Origin: Liolophura sinensis
Lineage: Eukaryota > Mollusca > Polyplacophora > Chitonida > Chitonidae
Assembly: GCF_032854445.1 (NCBI RefSeq)
Contig: NC_088302.1
Coordinates: forward strand, 31,031,979 to 31,095,978
Direction: 5' to 3'
Length of the DNA: 64,000 nucleotides
In this document: positions 51,001-62,126 of the stretch, one piece after another
How the letters are laid out: every line of letters begins with the position of its first letter
Numbering within the stretch: position 1 is the first letter of the stretch
Notes under the pieces: generated by a model
What the model was told of the DNA's origin: nothing
Databases searched by the model: none
Seen by the model: only the letters and a program-made list of their open reading frames with translations
Translations under genes and position numbers: made by a program

Positions 51001-54000
51001 TAGCATGAGGATAGGATTCTCATTTCCATATTTACTGTTTATAGGACATGTGTATGCCATGTAATTTGTTGTCAAAAGGACTCTTCTCCAGAAAATACCT
51101 TCTATAGGCAATGAAATTATATGAGTAAGTAGTTCTTAGCAATGTTTTTATATTTTACTGAAGAAAATGTTACCACCATTCTGTAAGCAAAAATATGAAC
51201 TGTCACTTTTGTATTGGTGTGCCATTAATTTCCAAAGTTGTTTTTCAACAAATTCCAGAGTTGATCAATTGAGGCAATATTTCAACGCCCACATCGATTT
51301 TCACTGGGTCTACGCAGACATCAAATTGAGCAAAATCAAATTAGCGTCAAAGTGAACGGAAATTGTTTCACAACTTTGTGGTCAGAAAAAGGGTAAAAAT
51401 TGTAAATATTCCTTCTTTTCTGATACAAATACCACTGATTTGATGATAGAAATTGGCTTCATTAATTGAGGTCCATACCAGGGATTGTTTTTTAAGCAAA
51501 AACCTGTAGGTTTCATCCATCGAGAAAGCAGGCGGCCATTATGTATGTAAGCAAAATGAAATAAATATAGTTGGCTACATGTAGCATTTCATACACGTTA
51601 TGTCAGGAAAACAGTTATCTAGCCTGGATATGAAAATCTCAGCAGAATTACTTTCTGTGGTGGATTTTTTTTTTTTGTCACCAATTATGATGGAAGCATT
51701 TTGGTAGAAGCCATGTATTAAAGCGAGGGCCTCCGTGGCTCAGTCGGTTAAAGCGCTAGCGCAGCGTAATGACCCAGGAGTCTCTCACCAATGCGGTCGC
51801 TGTGAGTTCAAGTCCAGCTCATGCTGGCGGCCGTACGTAAGAAGGTCTGCCAGCAACCTGCGGATGATCGTGGGTTTCCACTGGGCTCTGCCCGGTTTCC
51901 ACCCACCATAATGCTGGCCGCCGTCGTATAAGTGAAATATTCTTGAATACGGCGTAAAACACCAATCAAAAAAAAAAAAAAAAAAAAAAAAATGTATTAA
52001 AGCACCTAAAGAGTTACAGCATTACTGTAATTCTTCAGACTGTTCGCATGTTTGGAGGATGTTTATTACTGCTAAAATTGTACATTTTGTGAAACGCTGT
52101 GATTGGCTAACCCAACCAATATACAGGGCATTTTGGGAATTTGAGGAATTTATTAGGGTAGCTTTAATGCTCTTCAGCAGAGCCTTTAGTTGAGACAAGA
52201 ATACAGCACAGTGCCAAAATACATTTATCTCAGCTAAGGAGTGAGCCACTAGTCTGCCTAGACTGCTTCGGTGGCCCAATGGTTAGAGTGTCCGCCTCGA
52301 AGTCAGAGACCCGGGATCAAACCCTGGTCGTGCCTTATCAAAGAGTTAAAAAACTTGGCAGTCAGCACTGGTATGCTAAAACAAGGAAACAGGACTGGTT
52401 GACCCGGTGTCAGTATAATGTGACTGGGTGGAGTGAAATGCAAGAGGCATGGTACAACAAGTGTGCTGGTGGTGAGCTAGTGACATGCCCCTTCAATGCT
52501 ATCATGGTAGCATGGTAGCTTTCTTTCAGCTTTATGTAAGGACATGTTAAAATCTGCGTATGTTCATTCACATTTGCTTTGTTTTTTGGTGTACGTGCAT
52601 ATCAAAAGAACATGCATGTTTATAATATGCAGCAATATATTCCACATATTGAAACAGAAACTTCATTTACATGTGTTTGTGTTTAATTTATCATTAAGAT
52701 GGGTTACATGTGTATCTACCTTTTAATAGACTAGGACATTGGTCTTTTGCAATGAATGAGTGATACCTGGCCATTTTGCCCATATAACATCTTTCCATAT
52801 AACATCATTGAAAAGGCAGGAAAGAACAATAGGTTACATGTACATACTGTAGACTAGAATTACTAAAAGCGGGAAAGGTTTGTTATTAGATCTGCAGTCT
52901 AGAGTCAGGGTGGCTGTGTGTTTGCCACCACAATGAACCATGTGCTTCATGGACCGATGACCTGAGTGCCAAAAGCAAGTTGAAACCTTGTGGTGATTTG
53001 GATCATGTGTAATAGATAGGCCATTGTTAATATACGCTTCATGCCCCTGAAGGGCTTTTGATTGAGGGACATGGCTAACCAAAACAAAGAAAAAATCTCC
53101 CTGGGCATATTCATGTACTGGATGACAATGTGTGTGTACAGGATTCATTAGACAGCTCTTTACTGACTCACCATCCAGTGGGTTCTAACATCCTGATGGG
53201 AAAATATTGGTAACATAAGTAGGGCATGGTTATCCAGTTACCTTATAATAATGGAAGTATTGGTTTAACAGTGATAAGATGTACTTGGCTCTGTCTATCC
53301 ATTTTCAGGTATTACTGACTCTGAGGTGATATATTTTGCATACTGATTTCCTGTGCCTAAAAACACAAGTGACCCATAACTGATTGTCATAATGACAAAA
53401 TGCCTACAGGTTTAACGCTCATGATAGGGTGATGAATACCTTTTTGACTACCATGACGACATAATGCCGACAGTTTGGATTACCATGATGGTGTAATGCC
53501 TACGCTTATGACAAGCATGATGATATAAATGAATATGCTTTTGAGTGAATGAGTGATTATGGCCTATTGTGTCGGCCTACACTTATGATACCCATGATAT
53601 TGTAATGCGTACGCTTATGATGACCAAAATGATGTAACGTCTACAGTTTTGATTACCATGATGACATTGTGCCTACACTTTTGACTACCATGATCACAAT
53701 GCCTATCTTTCTGACAACCATGATGACAGATTTCCCACACTTTTGACTACTTCTTATGGTGGGATATTATGATGAAACTTTATTTAGATGTACGTGTTTA
53801 CCGGGCGATATCTGATTGACAAACATTAAAGTTTACATCGTGACCATGCCTAAAGAAGATCTGTAAAGTGCAACTCAAAACGATGCTTTCATAAGGCTTT
53901 ACAGTCTGTGAATGAAAGAAATTTATATGAAAACTTTTTATTTGTAAATCATCTCATTTCTGTTCAGTTTACTGTTTCAATACAGATTTAGCTTTAGGTG

Positions 54001-57000
54001 CTTAAAGGTATTTCTGGAACTGGTATTCTGGAATGGTTCTAGATATGGCCCTGGATGCCTGCAGCCACATTCACAAAATTTTGTAAGTCACATTTCCTGT
54101 AATGTTTTTCATAAAAAGACATCTAGATCATAGTGCCGTTATAGTGCCATAAGGTGACGTCATTTACAAGTTAGAAAAGTTACGTAAAATTGATTTACAA
54201 GGTTGTGTGAAAGTGGGCGCTCCATTTGAAAACCATTTGTTAAAGATGCACTCGTGACCATATACAGTCAGCACTACTCTAGGTGAATCTTGTTCTTCTG
54301 CACAAATCTGTGAGCATCAGTGATACATACATGCACTTTATTAAGGTTTATGTATTTATTTGATAAGTGTATTATGCCGTACTCAAGAATATTTTACTTA
54401 TACAGTAGGGGCCAGAATTATGGTGGGGGGGGGGGGGGGACCCACGACCATCCGCAGGTTGCTGACAGACCTTCGCAGGTATGGCTGGACTTGATCTTGT
54501 AGCGACCGCATTGGTGAGAGGCTCCTGGGTCATTATGCCGCGCTAGCCCGCTAATGTACTTGTCATGTCCTGTGTATCCTCATACACAAGGCATTGGCAT
54601 CTCATACCATTCCACATAATGTTTGGCATGCTTCATATCACCATTCATCTGGCAGGAGGTATCAGATATCAAGTGGCATATAGAATTTCTTCAGTGCAAA
54701 ACATGTATACATATACATGTTTGTTTGGTCTCGAACATGCTTTCAACATTATATTGCTTTCAGTACATGTATGTCTATCATTTCACCATATTGTCTTCTT
54801 GCAGCAGGCCATTCTCAGTTCTGAAATCTGCATGTATTTATACGAAGTGGTGTCTTAGTGGAATGTTACATGTAAATGCACAGCATTATACACACAGAAA
54901 CCAGATGTGACACCACATACTGATGTATACTCACACTTTCAATGTGTTGGGCCTGAATATCACTGAATCTGTGTTTTGTAATGCTTTACTCAAGAATTTT
55001 TTTTTTACCTACATGGACATGTATACCATGTTCATCAGTTCTATATGTGGAGCAAAAACAGTGCCAAGGGTATAAAACCACCAACCATTGGCAAGTTGCT
55101 GATGAACTTTTCCATGTGTGAAGCACAGATATACACACCATATTACTGGAAGACATATGGTGTTGAATGATAATTAGACTGTCCAAATGGCCCCACCAGC
55201 GCCATAGACCACTTATTGTCACCAAGCCCTACAGACATTGAAAGCAGGGGAATCTGAAAATCACCTGTCGAAGAACCCAGACCATCTGTAAATATAGCGA
55301 TGCCCACAGTAATACTTCTGAGGGATTAGTACACACCACAATGCTTCACCTCAGTTTGACATTTATTCAAAATTGATGATTAACAGCCAAGGTTGTTGCC
55401 TCCTTCAGAGAGTTGACTATTTTCTACACAAACCTGACCGTCTCCAGTGTCTTAATCAAACCTTAAGGAGTTCATGTATTAAACGAGAATTAGACACAGT
55501 TTCATGCATACATGTGCGTGGTGAAAATCACTAGTCAAAGAAAACAAGAAAATAAAAATCCATAAAAGGATTTGAAGTGATTTGTATGCCTGAAATACTC
55601 GAAGGAAACAAGATGTCCAAGGTGATTCTTGGCTTGCAAATATCGTCTGCATTTCAGTTGGGCCTGAACGTAGGAACCGCATAATTTCGTCACAAATGAG
55701 GCCCTATTCACTTCAGATCACAGTGTACATCCTGCAAAATAACATCTCTGACTGAATCTCACTGCAAAATTGAATAATGCTAAACATATACTCAAAAAAA
55801 AAAAAAAAAAAAGTATCAAGCCTAACTCTTAAGGCTTCTTGCCTTAGTGAATGTGGTACTATACTGTATGCTTGACAACGGAATTGAACCCGTGTCTACA
55901 GTCTACCAGAAGAGGTACTGTACTCTCTTCTGCTCAGACAGACTATATTATAATATCTCCCATGCATATATGTACACGTACATGTATGTCTATCAGGGGT
56001 ATTTATTTCTCGCCATGTAAATTGCAGTCAACTTAGCCTACCATCGCTTTGCGCAAGCAACCCATGTTATAATACAAGTCCATGCAGATATGGATGGTCT
56101 GCCATTATAAAAGTTGCAAATAATCAGTTATTGTGGCAGTACCAGTCTTGTCAACCTGAGGCATTTACTTCTTTCTGATTTAATATACTACTTAAACATA
56201 ACTTTGTTTCCTGAACTTTTTCATATGGACAGCAGTTTGGCAGGAGATGTCAGCCCACAAAAAATTACCTGGTTAAGTTTTGAATCAGGGAGTACACTGT
56301 ACATATATACATATATCTTTGAATCTTGCCTAAGTGAGACAGGTGACTAATACCAAAGGTATTCTTTATAGCTAGATAATATACATGTACATTTGTATGT
56401 AATTCTGTGCTGTAGGTGTATATAGGTCCACAAGCCTGAATGCAACTTTGAACAGTGTCAGTGGACAGTTTTCAAAGTGCAGTTCTCTATATAGTAAAAT
56501 GATCTCAGCCTTAAAGGGATACAGAATAGATTCTGATTGGCTGGTGTGAAGTAAAAAGGTAATTCCAGGCTATACCTTGACTAAGCTGAATTTTAGGTAA
56601 GGTACATTTATTCAAACATGACCAAGGCTCCAGTTGGTTAGAGTGCTAGCACAGCGTTATGACCCAGGAGTCTCTCTTCAATGCGGTCGCTGTGAGTTCA
56701 AATCCAGAACCTGCTGACTTCCTCTCCGGTCGCAAGTGGGAAGGTCTGCCTGCAACCTGCGGATGGTCGTGGGTTTCCCCCGGGCTCTGGCCGGTTTCCT
56801 CCAACCATAATGCTGGCGCCGTCGTATAAGTGAAACGTTCTTGAGTACGGCGTAAAACACCAATTAAATAAATAAATGAACCAAGGCTGCAAGATTTATT
56901 CCTGGAAGCCCTATCTCCTCTGTCAGCTAATCAGCGTCAATTCTGTATCCGTTTAAATAGCTACGTAATGTACATGTGGATACATGTAACCATTAAAACT

Positions 57001-57346
57001 AGTATACGAGTGAATCAGTAAGGACATGGATATGTTTGCTTCTGTACTGAGCATGGCCAGCATTACTTTACCATAGAGAGATGGCCCATTGCTATATCTG
57101 TGTATGTAAGGCCATCAGTGAAATACGGTTGATGGGGGTACTTTGATGGAATTTCTTTTATATTTTTCTCTCAATGTTAATTTGTTTAAAATCACAAGCT
57201 ACAATTAAAAAAAATTCCGTACCTTACTAATCTTATTTTTTCTTATATGATGGGGTTGTGTCATTGTCATGTAACTGAACAACTGTTAAGTACGATGTTA
57301 AACCCCAGGCATTCATTCATTCATTCAACATTGAAGAATTAAAGCA

Positions 57347-57387
<41 letters not shown>

Positions 57388-60300
57388 CCGTCTGTGTGAA
57401 GAATGGCTATCTATTGGATAGTTTTTCTGAGAAATGAAAATGTGGCAATGGATATAAATACCTTAAGTTAGCCCCGTCCAGGAATAATATGGCTTCAAGA
57501 CCCTGGTACATGGCATCGGTATGTTGGCAGAATTGTACCATTTTGTGAGAATTTAACGACCTTGTTACATTTGCTGTAATAAAGATCTGTGGATGCCCCA
57601 TCAGAAGGTGGCCCTCTGTTTTATTGCCTTTATTTATACATCCCATAGATTACAAGCATTCAGCTTGTGCTTAAATTGGACATTACAGGGCTTATAATAA
57701 TTGATTGGGGGCCATAGTAAGGCTGTATTTATATATTAATTAAGTAACTGTGCATGCTGTAGAGTTAAATATAGGTATATGAAGACGGATAAGGTTAGAA
57801 AACGGATATACATGACAATAATAGGATGCCATGGTTACCCATAAATACAAATCTTATGACAAACCGTTTTCCGAACTGTCACTCAAGAACATGCTTGTGA
57901 CCAATAATAATCCGCATTGTTGCATATGTAGGTCAATCCAATGACCCACTCATTGGTAACACAGTCAGTCTTTACGAGGCGTCATGATGTCACAATTGCT
58001 GTCGCCAAGAATGGAATGAATAGCTATATGTAGCGTCAAGTTTTCACGATTGGCTTTCAACATCCGGTTTCATTTGTGGTAATGCTCATTAATTCTCGAG
58101 CATATATTTGCCTTTTGTAATTCGGCTCAACTTGGAACTTACAAATTTACGGTAATTCTCCAGTATAGAACATTGAAGACTGGACTTGAGTTACAGATCA
58201 TCAGTGGTGAAGGGCCAGATAGTCACAGTGACCCAGTGTTTTAATCATCTCAGATAGTATAACCCCCATTTATGCTAGATTCAGCTTATCCATGAAAATA
58301 CAATTTATCTGATGATGATGGTGTGTTTTTAAGATATTTGATGTAAGTATTAAACAACTCTCTGTGCATTCAGCGAGAGATCAGTCAGGCTACAGTGAAT
58401 TTTTTGTCTAGTTAATCTATTGAAAGGTCGTATCACTTGGTGGAAGATCAAATTGGCTTTTATATCCATTTGGTGCCTGCATGAAATGCTACTTCCTTCA
58501 CCATTGTGCTTGTGTTGATTCTCCTTATTTGTACCCTCAGAAGCCATTAATCAATTATCACAGTGAAAAAAGAGGCTGTAATTGATAAAGTGAGTAGGCT
58601 GTTTCAAGGATGCAGTGATAATGTTGTGCACTGTTCATGTATTGGGTTGTGGATCTTTGTAGCAGTCGACAGTGAAATTGAGCTTCTATTGGCTCATTCA
58701 CTCCGTGCTGTCAGAAAAAATTAAGTACAGTACCTCTCAAATCACAACAGCTGGATTAGTGACATGCACCTGTACATGTACAACTATTTGGTGCTGAAAA
58801 ATGTCTGACTTGTGAAGAATAGATCTGTTTTAAGTGCAAGTGTACTCAAGTGTATCAAGGATACATATACATTTTCGTATCCGTGTTAGATAAAACTATA
58901 AACTACTAGATTTATTCTGTTGTTAATTTTTTATGTGGTATTTGTAAATGAAAAGTTAAACATTTTTACAGTGCACAGGGGTTTGTTTACTAAGTTTTAT
59001 TGGTTCTTTACAATAGAAACATACGGCTGTTTTTGCATCAGGTGATTGAATGCTCTCAAGTTGTTATCAGATATGTAATTAAGGTCAGTGACCCGTTGTT
59101 GTATTGTAAACTGATAAAAATTTGGTTGTTGTTATTTTCAGATCATCTCCTTCCTTCTAAGGCAGTGATGATATTTACTTGATTCTTTCTTTATAAATGA
59201 TACTTGCAGTATACATGTCAATGTAGCTCAAGGGAAAGATTGGAGACCCATAATATGAGACATAATTACTGTAATGCAATCAGGTTTTAAGAAATTGACA
59301 TTCTTTGCCATGTACAGGCAACAATTAGTGCGCGTGTCCTCAGGCAAAAGATTAATTTCAATTATTGGTTTAAATTCGGTTTTTCGCCACACACACGAAA
59401 ACTTTTGTACTTATACGACAGGGGCCAGGGTTTATACGATCGAAGGAAACTGATCAAAATCTGGCCTTGGGCAAATGAAGGATACATAGAATATCAAATC
59501 ACTTGAAAATGCTCAAATTCCATTTATTCAGGGCAATATACAACTGAAAGCAATCTTGATATAAAGCCAATTGTAGTACGGCCTTAACTGTTTCTCACAT
59601 CTCATCATTAGCTTTAATGGGTGGGGTAGGATGCCTATGGAATACTGGTACATGTATCATTTTAATAGAAATGTTAGGAAATACATTCATTATTAAGGGT
59701 CTAGTATTGATGATTTTTATTTTCTCAGATGGAGTGTTTTGTGCATGTTACATGTAGGTTTTGACATGCTTATGCCATGATATGGCTTTATGTGGAATGT
59801 AGTCAGAATTATTCATTCCATTCATTCATTCATGAACTTTAAATATAATCGGCTTCTTGCAATGTATATCTGAAATTAAAAATTGACTGCTATTATATAA
59901 GTGACAAATTCAGCAAGAGTGAAATAAACAAATAAATTTTTAATTCATTTTTTATAAGTTTACAGCATTGGGGGTAGATCTGTTTTAATTTCTTGTGGTT
60001 GAATGTGGAAAGTTATTGTACAGTGCAGACCCTGGCTAGAAATCAAGAGAGGCAAAGGTACATTTTCCGCAAGTCAGGCAAGGTGGCAATTACCACAGCC
60101 TACCAGTCGTGCCACTTAAAAACGGGAAGGGTGCACACTTTAGGTGCAGGGTGCACACTTTAGGTGCCAGGTGCAGCACTTCTTTTGTACTAGCGGATAG
60201 CTATTAAAGCTAATAGGTACGTGTAGATGATTATGTGAGACAATTTTTTTCGTTTAATTTTCCAGCTTGTTGGAGCAGACTTTGACATTGAGACCAATTT

Positions 60301-62076
60301 CATCATCAAGGATAGTCAAAACATTCTTCACATGCTAAAACTGCTTGAAAACAGTCCTCCTAAACTTCAGGTGAGTTGATTTCTAAAGCACCATTAATAC
60401 GCCAATTAAAGATAGTTTTGTACGTGTGTTTTGTTAATGATGGCGTATGACATGAAAAGTGAAATACAGACATGATCCATTGCAGTTCTTTCTGAATTTG
60501 CCTTGTGAGAACATCAGTGATTCAGAAAAAGTAATGTCCATTTCACATGTTGTTTAGATAATATTGAATGATGAATGGATTTTTACATTAATATTGTATT
60601 GATATTTTTGTTATCCCATGTTTTTGCTAAACACAAAGCTAGGAATATTAATTTGAGTTTGCTCTGTCTTTCTTGCTTTGGTTTCCATGTAATAACTGCA
60701 CCAGATATTGTTTGATTTTGATAAGATTTTTGGAGCAGGTTCAATTTATATCTCGCTACGATATGACTGAAATATTGCCGATGTGGCATTAAGCCATAAT
60801 CATTCATTCATTCATTCAGTTTATGTCTCCTCAGATCAAGTTTGAAAACCAGGTTGCTCCACAAAAAAGTTTTGCATATTTAGCATAAGAAGTAAATTCC
60901 CTGAATTTGCCTGTTGTGTATGTAATCTTGATGATCATTTTATGTCTCTTCAGATCAAGTTTGAAAACCAGGTTGCTCCACACAAAAGTTTTGCAAATTT
61001 AGCATAAGAAGTAAATTCCCTGAATTTGCCTGTTATCTATGAAATCTTGACCTTGGCCATCCTGAGTGTTAACCTTCTACTTGCAGGCCCAGATATGGAG
61101 TGTGTTCACAGCCATGCTGAAGAAGAGTCAAAGGAACCTGCAGGCCTGTGCGGAGGTGGGACTTGTGGCCCATGTGCTCAATATACTCGAGGCATCGGAT
61201 GATCTAGTCGCAGGTAAACACATGTGGAAAAAGTCGATTGACAATTCGGGTGTCTCTGATTCCACAAAAGACACAACATACATACTCCTTACAGCGCATG
61301 CGTAACTCTCTACCTTTCGCTTTACATCCCTGCCACCAAAAGCAATTTTGTACAGAAATTTTGAACAACGCGGAGGTCACTGGGGTCGCAGTGATTAGGC
61401 AGGAAGTGATGTCAGAAAACACAAACAATCCGTGTCAACCTTTGTCTCTAATAATAATAATAAAAATAATATGCATTCATTTTCTTTATGTAAAATGTGT
61501 ACAGCACGAACACCTGAAACATTTTTATTGATGAATGCTGATTAAATAGTTCCACAGGACGACTCACGTGATGAGGCTAATCTGAAACAAGCCTACGTGC
61601 GTCTCACAGGCTCCAAAGGTCAATCTTGTCTATTGGTGGCAGTGATGCAAAGGAAAAGGTAGAGAGCAACGCATGCGCTGTAAGGAGTATGCACAACATA
61701 TTGTAAATGATATAACACATGTACAAATGAAGCTAAAAGATCTTGAAGTTCCAAAAGTTCAAATGAAGTTCTAAAAGTAGCTTTGCTCTTGGACCTTTGT
61801 GGCAGTAGGTGGTCAAGAGCACTCTCTTGTGTGTTCTTACATGAAGTTTACTTCAGACCACTTGCCTAGTAAATTATGTCAAGCGTGATGTGGGACAGTT
61901 GGCTGATAACTTCCCAAGGGTTGGTGGTTTACTCTGGGCTCTCCAATGTTCTCTACTCTGAAAAAATGGCCATCTTATAAGTATGGCTCTACACACCAAT
62001 CAAGTAAATAGAAGTTAACTAGTAGATTGATTTTTGTCAGCATGTGGAATAGCTGTCTATTAAAATGTACTCTCAG

Positions 62077-62126
<50 letters not shown>

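Larger units (their letters stand above)
24081..60265 (+). other. intron 1 of the neurobeachin-like gene (36 kb)
   Basis: The intron runs from donor GTGAGT at 24081 to acceptor TTTTCCAG at 60265. It carries the repeats listed separately and no second gene I could support. Additional untracked intronic exons or regulatory elements cannot be excluded. Confidence 0.85.

Noticed and set aside
61238-61531. 97-codon frame after exon 3
   Set aside because: It starts in the intron and runs into the long-TIR MITE.
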